A stretch of DNA of 39,521 nucleotides, taken from NCBI GenBank assembly GCA_900128395.1, contig LT649312.1, positions 1 through 39,521 of the forward strand, given 5' to 3'. This DNA comes from Stramenopiles sp. TOSAG23-2. Lineage: Eukaryota > Sar. This document shows, one piece after another, positions 1-10,686 of this stretch; the first letter of the stretch is position 1, and the number at the start of each line of letters is the position of its first letter. The position numbers and the translations under genes are program-made. The notes beneath the pieces are model-generated. The model did no database searches. It saw only the letters and a program-made list of their open reading frames with translations, and was not told where the DNA came from.

Positions 1-2322
1 CGTAATAATGGTAAAAATAATAATAATATGACATTGAAAGGATACGTGAATCAAGTCGGTAAAGATAGTTATGGTGAGACATATAGTACACCTTTAGAAA
101 TAGCAACAGACCAAGCCATTATTGATTATCTATTCTCCATTCTATTAGATGGAGAAGTAATAGATGGAGATAGTTATTATAGTTATTATAGTTTGTATAA
201 GGAAGCATTTCCACGCGGTACACCATTAGCATGTGCATGTGAAAAAGGACGTTTGGATGATGTGAAATTATTGATTACAAGCCATGATGTGAATGGTAGT
301 AAAATGACATTGAAAGAATACATAAATCAAAAAGGTAAAAGTAGCAATGGCGAAGAATGTACACCTTTAATAATAGCTGCACAGACAGTAGCAAAGTATT
401 TCATCGAGATCATATATCCAGATGCATCTAAATTAGAAAAGAAGTATTATGCAGAATTTCGACAAGGTACACCATTAGTATGTGCATGTCAAGAAGGACG
501 TTTACAGGATGTGAAATTATTGATTACAGGCCATCGGGTGAATCAAGAAGGTAAAAATAGTTCTGGTATAAGATGTACACCTTTACAGATAGCAACAGAC
601 CAAGCCATTATTGATTATCTATTCTCCATTCATTTAGATGGAGTAACACTTAATACAAATACATTGACTGGTGTATATAAAAACGAATTTCCGCGTGGTA
701 CGCCATTAGTATGTGCATGTGAAAAAGGACGTTTTGAGGATGTGAAATTATTGATTATAGGCCATGATGTGAATGGTAGTAATGGTAATAATAATAATAA
801 TATGACATTGAAAGAATACGTGAATCAAGTCGGTAAAACTAGTCGTGGTAATGATTATACACCTTTACTGATAGCTGCAGAGAACAAACATTTCCAAATA
901 GTTAAATATTTAGTTGAGATCATTTATCCTCATGCATCTAAAGTAGAAAAGAAATATTATGCAGAATCTCCAAAAGGTACGCCAATAGTATGTGCATGTG
1001 AAAAAGGACGTTTTGAGGATGTGAAATTATTGATTACAGGCCATGATGTGAATGGTAGTAATGGTAATAATAATATGACATTGAAAGAATACGTGAAGAA
1101 AGTCGGTCAATGTAGTGATGGTTATGACTATACACCTTTAAAAATAGCTGCAGAGAATAAACATCAAGACATATTAGACTATTTGGTAGATGCTGCATAT
1201 GCTGATGAAACTGAGATAGTAAGGAAATATAAAAAAGAATTTCCAGACGGTATGCCATTGGTATGTGCATGTGAAAAAGGACGTTTGGAAGATGTGAAAT
1301 TATTGATTACAGGCCATGATGTAAGAACAAGTGGTATGACATTGAAAGAAATGATAAATCAACCAGGTACAACTGGTGAAGGTGTTCGTACACCTTTAAG
1401 AGCAGCTGCAGAGAACAACCACCTAGAAATTATTGAATATATTGTAGATAGTGTATATGCTGATGAAACTGAGTTATTTCGAAAGTATAAGAAAGAATTT
1501 CAAGGTAATGTATTAGTATGTTTATGTGAGAAAGGACGTTTGGATGATGTGAAATTATTGATTGAAGACCATGATATGAATGGTAGTACAGATATTGGTA
1601 ATAGTATGACATTGAAAGAATATGCAAATCAAGTTGGTATAACTAGTAGAGATTGTTCTGAGCAAACACTAACACCTTTAGAAGCAGCTGCAAAAAACAA
1701 ACATTTTCACATAGTAGATTATTTAGTTGATATTATATATGAAATAAGAGATTTAAATTTGTTGGTCAAAAAATATATGAAAGAATTTCCAGAAGGTACG
1801 CCATTAGTATGTGCATGTGAAGAAGGACGTTTTGATGATGTGAAATTATTGATAACATGCTATGATGTGAATGGTAGTGATGGTAACAATATGGCATTGA
1901 AAGAAATGGTGAATCAAAAAGGTAAAAACAGTTGGGGTGGTGAATGTAAACCTTTGAGAATAGCTGCAGAGAAAGAACATTTTAAAATAACAAAGTATTT
2001 AGTCGAGATTGTTTACCCAGATGCAACTAAATTAGAAAAGAATTATTATATATATTATGGTGGCACGCCTTTGGTATGTGCATGTGAAAAAGGACGTTTG
2101 GATGATGTGAAATTATTGATTGAAGACCATGAGGAGAATGGTAGTAATGGTAATAATAATAATATGACATTGAAAGAATACGTGAATCAAGTCGGTATAG
2201 ATAGTGAAGGTGATGAACATACACCTTTAAGTGCAGCTGCAAATAATGAACATTTCCAAATAGTTAAATATTTGATTGAACAATGTGAAGCTGATCCTAA
2301 TATACGTGAATCAAGTCGGTAA
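1..2322 (+). CDS. Ankyrin-repeat array, 5'-truncated N-terminal part of the kinase/Nudix/PARP gene
   Basis: The frame is open from base 1, and bases 1-27 already read as the Asn-rich linker that precedes each repeat, so the gene starts outside the window and the ATG at 28 is internal. It holds eight copies of a long module of about 80-95 residues, each with a line like TPLVCACEKGRLEDVKLLI followed by a variable NGSNGNNN linker, MTLKEYVNQVGK and TPLxxAAENKHFQIVKYLV. These are paired ankyrin helices, so a protein-binding array is expected. It ends at TAA (2320-2322) directly after a repeat line. The downstream frame carries the same repeat on without any ATG of its own. I therefore read this as the N-terminal part of the next entry, separated by a frameshift. 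Whether the gene is broken in the cell or by an assembly error cannot be told here. Confidence 0.8.
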   Translation, partial: RNNGKNNNNMTLKGYVNQVGKDSYGETYSTPLEIATDQAIIDYLFSILLDGEVIDGDSYYSYYSLYKEAFPRGTPLACACEKGRLDDVKLLITSHDVNGSKMTLKEYINQKGKSSNGEECTPLIIAAQTVAKYFIEIIYPDASKLEKKYYAEFRQGTPLVCACQEGRLQDVKLLITGHRVNQEGKNSSGIRCTPLQIATDQAIIDYLFSIHLDGVTLNTNTLTGVYKNEFPRGTPLVCACEKGRFEDVKLLIIGHDVNGSNGNNNNNMTLKEYVNQVGKTSRGNDYTPLLIAAENKHFQIVKYLVEIIYPHASKVEKKYYAESPKGTPIVCACEKGRFEDVKLLITGHDVNGSNGNNNMTLKEYVKKVGQCSDGYDYTPLKIAAENKHQDILDYLVDAAYADETEIVRKYKKEFPDGMPLVCACEKGRLEDVKLLITGHDVRTSGMTLKEMINQPGTTGEGVRTPLRAAAENNHLEIIEYIVDSVYADETELFRKYKKEFQGNVLVCLCEKGRLDDVKLLIEDHDMNGSTDIGNSMTLKEYANQVGITSRDCSEQTLTPLEAAAKNKHFHIVDYLVDIIYEIRDLNLLVKKYMKEFPEGTPLVCACEEGRFDDVKLLITCYDVNGSDGNNMALKEMVNQKGKNSWGGECKPLRIAAEKEHFKITKYLVEIVYPDATKLEKNYYIYYGGTPLVCACEKGRLDDVKLLIEDHEENGSNGNNNNMTLKEYVNQVGIDSEGDEHTPLSAAANNEHFQIVKYLIEQCEADPNIRESSR

Positions 2323-2430
2323 AACTAGTGATGGTTGGCCATGTACACCTTTAACGATAGCTGCATGGTTCGAACATTTCCAAATAGTTAAATATTTGAT
2401 TGAACAATGTGAAGCTGATCCTAATATTGC
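2251..2430 (+). repeat. Imprecise 124-bp duplication of ankyrin repeat sequence at the frameshift
   Basis: The stretch starting CATTTCCAAATAGTTAAATA at 2251 recurs at 2375, an offset of 124 bp, which is not a multiple of three. At the junction (about 2300-2306) the end of one repeat runs into the middle of another (ACGTGAATCAAGTCGG) within a short ATA microhomology. This looks like unequal recombination between repeats and explains why the reading frame changes here. Confidence 0.65.
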
Positions 2431-5400
2431 AGATAGTGATGGATGGAATGCATTACATCATGCAGCAGGTCATAACAAAACAAATACTGATGTGATTAAA
2501 CTATTATTAATTCATATGACTTTTGTTAGTATTGTGAGTGAAACCCGAGACGGGGGATCATACAGTCCCACATACTGTTGTTTTGAATATAATTTCAGCC
2601 CAATTCGAGAAGCAATTATTGCACTTATAGATAATTGTGAAATCAACGGATATATTGATAATGATATTCACCCTGAACGATATGTATATATAGCCTGTTC
2701 AAAAAATCCAAAAGAATATATCAGTTTATACAATGGTTTACCAAATGATCATCAAAAATTAATCAAGAAAAATCTTCACTCTCTTATACCATCCGTAAAT
2801 TGTTATGCTAATTTATTGCAACAAACATTAAAGGATAATGTTGATGTTAAATTTCACATTTCACCATCACAAATAAACATAGAAGTTAGGAAAATGGAAA
2901 TACAATATGAAAAAGTTGTTGAATTGCAAAAGCAATATTATGAGCTAAATAGCAATATTAATATTGATAACTGTAATGATAATGCTTCAATTATTGAACG
3001 AAACAAGGCTAGAGAAAAATATCACAAACATGCCAATGCATACATAAATATTATGAACAATAATTCATTTGCTGAAGCATATATTAATTATCTTAGCCAG
3101 GCATATAGAACACTTACAATTGTTAATGATATTATGAAAACAAACTTTTATTTTTTTGGACCAAATACATTATCAGATAAACACAAAGAGAAACTCAAAA
3201 AATGTATCATAGAAGCAGGTCTAGATGATAACGACGACGGCAACGACATCGATGATGATGAAAGCGCTTTACCAATGAAAATTAAAATGGAAATGTTGGA
3301 TGCAATAAAAAAAGACAATATTGACAATTTTCAAAACTTAATAACTGAATATTCAACCCGTTTATCCAATGATTATGTAATTAATGAATTGAAAGAAGAA
3401 GCAAAAGCGGCCAATAACACACCTGCTATAGAGTTAATCCAGGAATGGTGTAATGAATTTATGGATGTAAATGCAGATATGGCATCAAGTGACAATAATA
3501 ATGATCAAGAAGCCAGTATTGAAAATATTACGTTAGATATTAGTACCGACAAGGATGGAGCAGACAATGTAGGTAGCGCCACAAACATATTAGACTATAA
3601 TTGTTTACACGAGAGATTTCACCATTTTCAAAGCAATTTTACTAGTTTATTTGCAAAAATTAGCAAAGACTCAACCAACGACATAACAGTAGAATTCATG
3701 GGAAATTTGTTAATGAAAGTGAACAAATTAATTATATATGCAACGGTATTCATGGATGAGATAAAATCATCTATCGATATAATAAAAGTATTATTAGATG
3801 AATTTGATGTATGCAAATTGAAGTATGAACAATGGAAGGAAATAGTAACGAAATTTGCTATTGTAGATGACAACAGCAATGCAACCTTCAATTGGGAATA
3901 CGTATATGAGTTTAATTGGGACCAAGTATATCAGGAGTTTAAAGAAAAAAAAAAACAATTTAAGAAATTATTGAAAATGTTAAAACATGCAAAACTAAAT
4001 ATGGATGACCGTGACGAAGATGATGACGAGCAAGAATTAGAAAATAATTTAAACAAAGCCAGGGACGACGTGAAGAAAGCATCAGACGAATTAAACAAAC
4101 AATCATTGGAACTTTTAAAAATTGGACGAGAACATTTTAGGGAAATAATACTACAATTTGGCAAGAAGATAGCCCTTGGAGGATTTAATGATGTAGGAAC
4201 TGTTTGGAAAGCAATTTATCATAAAGATTTGTTTGAGAAAGATGCAGCCCCGAAGAATCATCTCCAATCATTAAATGTGGTAGAGTTTGTTAAATTCAAA
4301 AATAAAAGTTATGTGCTAAAAAAATATAATTTGATAGATGACAAAACACGAAGAGGGTTTCGTCGAGAAATAAGAACTCTGTTGAGATTAAATCATCCAA
4401 ATGTTGTGTCTGTAAATGCAGCATTTCAACAAGTTGAAAAAGAAAAATTTTCAGGTGGGACACTCGAAAAATATTCTGGTTTCATACTCATGCCACGTTA
4501 TCAGAATGGTGATCTATTGCAATGGTTAGATGATAAACGGCCGAGTGTTTATCAAGTACGTGTTGTGCTTCAAGACGCACTTCGTGGTATTGCCGCGTTG
4601 CATAAGGAAAATATCATACATTGCGATATAAAACCAAAAAATATATTTGTTGATGCAAATGAGAATGGTTACATTGGTGATTTTGATGTAAGTCTAGATA
4701 AAAAAAGTAGAACAATGGCATCAAAATTGCGAAGTACGTCCATGGCAACAGGATTTAAAGGTGGTACCTGGGAATACATGGCACCAGAAATAAAGCAAGA
4801 AACAAACGCTTCTAATGCAACCTATTTTTCCGATATGTATTCTTTTGGAAAGTCTCTAAAAGAAACGTTACAAATTGCAAGTAAGATGGAAGTAAACGAG
4901 AAGAAATCGGACATGGATTCACAAAATCCTCAGACAACAACAAATGATAATGAAGAAGATCAAAGTCAAAAAAATATTTTAAAATTTGTAAAAGCACAGC
5001 GAGAAAAATTGGACGAAGCAAGAAATGATTTAATACTCAAATTGATGGATAAAGAGCCGGAAAAGCGAGGGAATGCAAATGATGCGTTAAATCATCCATA
5101 TTTTGGAAAAGCTGTAGCCGAACATCAAAACAAACAGGTATGTAATATTTATATATAAACCAATTTTATTAATACTAACATGTTTATTTTTGCATAATCA
5201 TATATACAGGATAAGGAATTGGAAAAGAGTATAACGCACATTTTAAGCCTTCGCCAAGCCGAAGCAGATCGTTTAAGTGAATTTGTGCAATGGGGATATA
5301 CAAACCAAAATACTAAGTTTATTAAGTTGAACCATCAACATAATTACATTGTTGAAGAATCGTATCGGAAATGGAGAAGGTCGGGTAATGTTGCTACGGT

Positions 5401-7366
5401 TGATCTGGATGAAAATTCAATTGATAAAACATTTTATAATTATAAAACTAGAGACATTGATACTATGAATCACCGACGTTTGTATTCTATTTTTTTTGAG
5501 AAACATAAGCAGGCTTCAAACAATGGCGCAAACTTTTCTTGTAGTGGACATTGTTTTGAAAACAACAATAGTTTGATTCAAACGTTTGTGAGAAAAGATA
5601 CTGTTGCTGAATTACGATTTAGTTTAAAAGAAAAGGAAGAAGAAATTGCTGCACTCAAGGCAAAAATAGGTAGACTAGAGGCAGAGCTTGCAAAGACTAA
5701 ATCGTTATTAAAAAATACGCAAAAGGAATTGAAGGACAAAGATCGTCTTTTGAAAAAAACGCAAAGGGAATTGAAGGACTGTTACAATGAACTTCAAAAA
5801 AAAGAAGAAAAACTGAATTTACAAAAGAAACTCTATAAGAACAAAGATCGTCTTCTAAAAAAAGCACGTTCGCAAATGCGAGGGGATAGAAGGAAATTAC
5901 GCCCATTTGCTATGCCACCATATTGGAGGACGCATTTATTAGGTGAAACAAAGCCAAAACATTACAATACTGAATTTATGAAGAAAAAAATGGAAGAGTT
6001 GATACGAAAAACAAGTGTATTTAAAACAACAGATAAAGCTAAAGTGATAAAAGTTGAACGAGTGGAATATCCAGCATTATGGGCTAGTTACTGTGGCATG
6101 GCCGAGCAAACGCGTAAACGTCATGCAAAGGTATTGAAAAAAAATGAACATAGTTTGAAAATGAAGATGGGACAGAAACCTATAACATATAGACTTCCAA
6201 AAGATCGAGGAGGTAGAAGGGCTCCCTTATATACTATAACAACAACTAATATACGTAGTAATTATGATCGATCAAAAGTCTCTAAGACTTATAAAGGTGC
6301 TGGTATTCTCCCATATGCAATCGATAAAAATGGCACAATAAAAGTTCTATTAGGTCGAATAAATTATGGGATTATGGAACCATATGCCGACTTTGGTGGC
6401 CTGCGTGATCCTGGTGAAGATAGTACAAAATTTACTGCATCACGTGAGTTTACAGAAGAAACACAAGAGTTATTTAAGCACAATCAAGCAGAGACAATAG
6501 CTATGTTAGAGAACGAGAATACGAACAATGTTGTGAGGATACATAATGAATCTGCCCATTATGTTATGTATATGCTAAAGGTCGACTTTAATAAGTATCC
6601 TAAACATTATAAACAAGCACTGGAAACACCATCAAAATTGAAACATAAAATAGAATTATCAGAAATGAAATGGATTCCGTTAAAAGATATCATTAAAGCA
6701 GTCAAACAAGCCAAAAATAAAGGGCACTGTTACGATGTTGCCGTGAACAATGATAAGGAAATTATTTTAAGGAAAGAATTAGTTGACACATTGATTATTG
6801 CATATGACGGAGGTATTTTGGATAAAATAGTGAAAAAATCTTACTCTAGTATATCCAGGAAAAAAATATCTGCATCTATACAATATCCATTGTTTCAACT
6901 TGATACGCGTATTAATGAATTTTATTTATGGCATGGAACGAGTGCAGAGTCTGCTAAAATTTTGACCAGCACAGGCCTGCCAACAGAACACCTTGCTGGT
7001 TCAAACTCTGGTGCATTATATGGCAATGGAATGTATTTTGCTGAAAATTCTTCAAAATCCGATCAATATACACAGCCAGGTCGTCAAGGTCGTCGCGTTT
7101 TATTACTATGCCGTGTGGCACTGGGGAAAATATTTTACACGCCAAAAGCGTTGATAGGATTAAAACATCCTGGCCCTGGATGCAGTAACAAGTTTAAAAA
7201 CTTAAAGTCGACGCAAGGTGCTAAAAAGTTAGGTAGTGCTCTATTTGACTCCATTGTAGCAGATGGAAAAACGAATCGTTTTGGTGCAAAACAGATACAC
7301 CGAGAATTTGTAATATTTGATGCACAAAGATGTTATCCTGAATTCATAGTTTTGACTCCATTGTAG
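2276..7366 (+). CDS. Ankyrin-kinase-Nudix-PARP multidomain protein, joined 2276-5137 and 5210-7366
   Basis: Two exons join in phase across a 72-bp intron. There is no ATG at the start of this frame, so it continues the array upstream. Exon 1 has a terminal ankyrin repeat, about 500 residues of acidic and coiled-coil sequence, then a protein kinase (about 4130-5120): Lys in YVLKKYN, Glu in RREIRTLL, HCDIKPKN (Asp at 4622), DFD (4679) and MAPE. Exon 2 has a coiled coil (5600-5880), then VERVEYPALWASY (about 6053-6090), the usual start of a PARP catalytic domain. A complete Nudix-like domain follows (about 6290-6830; box from 6395, with REFTEET). The PARP then resumes: LWHGT (His at 6932), GMYFAENSSKSDQY (Tyr 7034), REFVIFD (Glu 7304), a full H-Y-E triad. 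The PARP half resembles tankyrase, but no zinc-binding cysteines are seen. The last few residues are altered by a 107-bp duplication. Confidence 0.8.
5138..5209 (+). other. Spliceosomal intron, 72 bp
   Basis: The donor is AG|GTATGT at 5138, the branch site TACTAAC is at 5173-5179, and the acceptor is ATATACAG ending at 5209. Removing it joins codon ...NKQ to DKE... in phase 0 and links the kinase exon to the PARP exon, both open on either side. If retained, translation would stop after six more codons (TAA at 5156). It is the only intron I recognise in the window. Confidence 0.88.
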
Positions 7367-7457
7367 CAGATGGAAAAACGAATCGTTTTGGTGCAAAACA
7401 GATACACCGAGAATTTGTAATATTTGATGCACAAAGATGTTATCCTGAATTCATAGT
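7244..7457 (+). repeat. Perfect 107-bp tandem duplication at the 3' end of the PARP exon
   Basis: Bases 7244-7350 and 7351-7457 are identical and adjacent. Because 107 is not a multiple of three, the frame shifts at the junction: the protein ends after PEFIV with LTPL and a TAG at 7364, whereas the second copy would continue PEFIV into WYKH and TAA, as in the homologous end of the neighbouring PARP copy. The catalytic Glu lies before the junction, so the triad is kept either way. Confidence 0.95.
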
Positions 7458-7499
7458 ATGGTACAAACACTAAACACACTAAACACTAAACATGCATAG

Positions 7500-7943
7500 G
7501 TGTATTATTTATGGCATGGAACGAAGGCAGTGTTTGCTAAGATTTTGACAAGTACAGGTCTGCCAACAGAATACCTGGCTAGTTTAGGTTCACTATATGG
7601 CTTGGGAATGTATTTTGCTGAAAATGCTTCGAAATCGGATGAGTATGCAATATCTAAACAACCTGGACCAGGTCATGGAGTACTCTTGTTATGCCGTGTC
7701 GCATTAGGCAAAATATTTTACACGCCCGCAGGATTAAAAGGTTTAAAACATCCTGGCCCTGGATGTGGCTCTATGTTTGAAAAATTGGAGTCAACACAAG
7801 GTGGCAAAAAATTAGGCAGTGTTCTTTTTGACTCAATTGTAGCAGACAGAAAAAGTAGGGGCAGGTCACAGCATCATTGAGAGTTTGTTATATTTGATGC
7901 ACAAAGGTGTTATCCTGAATTCATTGTGACGTACAAACGCTAA
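7500..7943 (+). pseudogene. Second copy of the PARP C-terminal half, with an in-frame TGA
   Basis: This segment repeats the part of the PARP domain that lies after the Nudix insertion: YLWHGT, LTSTGLPTEYL, GLGMYFAENASKSDEY, VLLLCRVALGKIFYTP, HPGPGCGSMF. It has diverged clearly from the first copy. At 7878 a TGA stands where the first copy has CGA, just before the catalytic Glu. After it the same frame goes on with EFVIFDAQRCYPEFIV to a TAA at 7941. There is no ATG and no N-terminal part of the domain, so it is most likely a decayed tandem duplicate. A bare AG at 7498-7499 would splice into this frame in phase 0, so a former or alternative terminal exon is a weaker option. Confidence 0.75.
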
Positions 7944-8143
7944 AGACACGTTTTTTAGAATATCGTTATTTTTAGAATATCGTTAATCATATAACGCTTC
8001 GTATGTTCTATTCAATATCTAACTGTCTTACACTGGACATTATTTGCAATGTCTGGTTGTCTGCTTATTTATTATCGGAGGAGATGATGGTAATGTTGGT
8101 AGTGGCAATAATTCCGAGAATGTACGAGTAGAATATTATTGTT

Positions 8144-8353
8144 GAAATATATATGTTTGATCCAAGTCGATTTTATTTGTTTTGAAAAGCATACATGTGT
8201 GGGGAGTTTATGAATTCGGAATTCGGTGTGGAGAAGAATCTAAAATCTGAAATATATATGTTTGATCCAAGTCGATTTTATTTGTTTTGAAAAGCATACA
8301 TGTGTGGGGAGTTTATGAATTCGGAATTCGGTGTGGAGAAGAATCTAAAATCT
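8144..8353 (+). repeat. Perfect 105-bp tandem duplication
   Basis: The unit beginning GAAATATATATGTTTGATCC at 8144 repeats at 8249 and ends with GAATCTAAAATCT at 8353. It lies in sequence without a credible gene. The unit contains the near-palindrome GAATTCGGAATTC. Confidence 0.9.
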
Positions 8354-8624
8354 AAAATCTAGTACGTATACGTATATGTGGTTAAAATCTAAAAGTTATG
8401 AGTGAGTTACTGAACCTGGTGGACAGGCGTATGACGGTGCTAAATTGACCTAGTAAAAAAGTAGTGTAAGAAAAAATTAAGTATAAACCATCCCCGAAAT
8501 CTTCACGTTTGAAAGTTAGCGAATATAGTATTATGCTGAGCACATGAGCACATGAGCAATGAGCACATGCGCTCACTGATTCTATAGCGATTAGTATACT
8601 ACAGCTCTTATTCAAAATATAAAA

Positions 8625-9200
8625 CTATTAATAAGTATAATAATCATATTTGTATCAAATTATATATCGGATATTTATTATAATAATTTTAAAGTGATAA
8701 AATACTGGAATTTTGGGCATGAAATCAATTTGATGAAAAATGAAAATCCGAGAATCATGATTTCATACCCAAAATTCCAGTATTTTATCACTTTAAAATT
8801 ATTATAATAAATATCCGATATACAATTTGATACAAATATATGATTATATAGTTATTAATACTATTATATTTTGACTATATAATTCCATAATTAAAAAACC
8901 AAGGTATACGACATAACAATACTGGAATTTTGGGCATGAAATCATGATTCTCGGATTTTCATTTTTCATCAAATTGATTTCATGCCCAAAATTCCAGTAT
9001 TTTATCACTTTAAAATTATTATAATAAATATCCGATATACAATTTGATACAAATATATGATTATTATAGTTATTAATACTATTATATTTTGACTATATAA
9101 TTCCATAATTAAAAAACCAAGGTATAGAAATAATGCATTTACTTACGGAAAATATTTTCACCTGAAATCTTGTTTTTAGTGCTATGTAGTGCTAAAGCCC
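8625..9200. repeat. Rearranged foldback (inverted-repeat) element
   Basis: The sequence carries two hairpins built from the same arm (TATCGGATATTTATTATAAT ... TACTGGAATTTTGGGCATGA). The first has its centre near 8740 and the second near 8955. The roughly 30-base loop of the second is the reverse complement of the loop of the first, as if the centre had flipped. The right side continues through CCAAGGTATAGAAATAATGC to GTGCTATGTAGTGCTAAA, shared with the element at 9208-9745. I see no coding sequence. It is a truncated or rearranged relative of that element. Confidence 0.75.
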
Positions 9201-9207
9201 TGGGCTG

Positions 9208-9745
9208 GCCCAGTCTGTGCATTAATTACTTACGGAAAATTTAGCACTACATAGCATTAAAAACAAGATTTCAGGTGAAAATATTTATCGTAAGTAAATG
9301 CATTATTTCTATACCTTGGTTTTTTAATTATGGAATTATATAGTCAAAATATAATAGTATTAATAACTATAATAATCATATATTTGTATCAAATTGTATA
9401 TCGGATATTTATTATAATAATTTTAAAGTGATAAAATACTGGAATTTTGGGCATGAAATCAATTTGATGAAAAATGAAAATCCGAGAATCATGATTTCAT
9501 ACCCAAAATTCCAGTATTTTATCACTTTAAAATTATTATAATAAATATCCGATACATAATTTGATACAAATATATTATTATTATAGTTATTAATAATATT
9601 ATATTTTGACTATATAATTCCATAATTAAAAAACCAAGGTATAGAAATAATGCATTTACTTACGGAAAATATTTTCACCTGAAATCTTGTTTTTAGTGCT
9701 ATGTAGTGCTAAATTTTCCGTAAGTAATTAATGGACAGACTGGGC
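9208..9745. mobile_element. Foldback/MITE-like element with about 254-bp inverted arms
   Basis: The left end GCCCAGTCTGTGCATTAATT (from 9208) is matched in reverse complement by the right end AATTAATGGACAGACTGGGC (to 9745). The inverted match runs almost without a break to a 30-base centre at about 9462-9491, so nearly the whole 538 bp can fold into one hairpin. There is no transposase, so it would be non-autonomous. I could not define a clear target-site duplication, and the superfamily is unknown. Confidence 0.75.
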
Positions 9746-10686
9746 TAGTGTAGCTAGCTGGGCTAGCTAGCCACGATTGATTTTTAATTTTTTGTCGCGT
9801 TTTTTAGAAAATTATTATTCTAATTATATGCACATCAAAAAACCTTTTTAGATGAGTTCTGGGAGTTACAAAATCCCATTCTTGCTGATTTCAAACCATG
9901 AAATAAATATCCGATTATTTAAAATAAATTACAAGAAACAATTAAAAAGATTGTAAGATAATCCAAAATAATTACATGAAGGGAGGAGTAATTGATTAAA
10001 TATAATTGATTATTATTGATATATATATTTTGGATATCATAATATTTCATATTTCTCATACGTGTAAAACGATCCTTCCAGTAGTAGTGTATAAGTTGAA
10101 ATAAAAATGATTATTAAAATTCCAAATAGCATTTTTAGCATTGCACAGCACAGGAAATCACCACCACCACCATCATCAAACAGCAATCTGGCAATCCAGC
10201 AATCACGATCCCAATAATAAAACTTAAAAAAAAATGTATTATTTTTTATATTATTTTATTGCATGCTGGATTGCAGTTGCTATTTGCTATAATATTAATA
10301 TTAAAATATCTATGAGGATGAGGGATCTTCTCGTGTGTGCACATAATAGTTTGCACTGGTTTTCATGACATATTAAGCCAGGTCTTAGACTTTTCAAGGA
10401 AAATAAAAATATACGTATATTCTCTTTGAATATTATTTATTTCTTTGTTTTATTAAAACGATAGTAAATTCTTTTTGTATACATATAATCGAAATAATTA
10501 TTTATATAAAAGAAATATTTAATATTTAGTATTAATAAATTTATATTTTGTTTATATCTATAATCGTTGGCTATTATAGGGTATACTTATAAGAAAACGA
10601 ATTTGTATCAATAAAGATATAATAGTATAATAAACGTTGCTATTTTTAAACTATCTAAAATATCTTTTTTTTTTACATTTGCGAAT
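9746..10686. other. AT-rich spacer and presumed promoter of the NLR-like gene
   Basis: No open frame of interest is seen on either strand. There is a short CACCACCACCACCATCATCA tract near 10160. An imperfect inverted pair (GGCAATCCAGCA near 10190, TGCTGGATTGCA near 10264) flanks an A/T stretch. The last 60 bases are AT-rich with a run of T just before the ATG at 10687. A core promoter cannot be identified from sequence alone. Confidence 0.4.

Noticed and set aside
2319-2358. An intron (GTAAAA...TAG) as an explanation of the frame change in the ankyrin array
   Set aside because: There is no TACTAAC-like branch site, and the bases that would be removed encode a normal repeat line in the downstream frame.
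8382-8615. Minus-strand frame of 77 codons in the spacer after the PARP copy
   Set aside because: It has no recognisable motif and lies beside duplicated and repetitive non-coding sequence.
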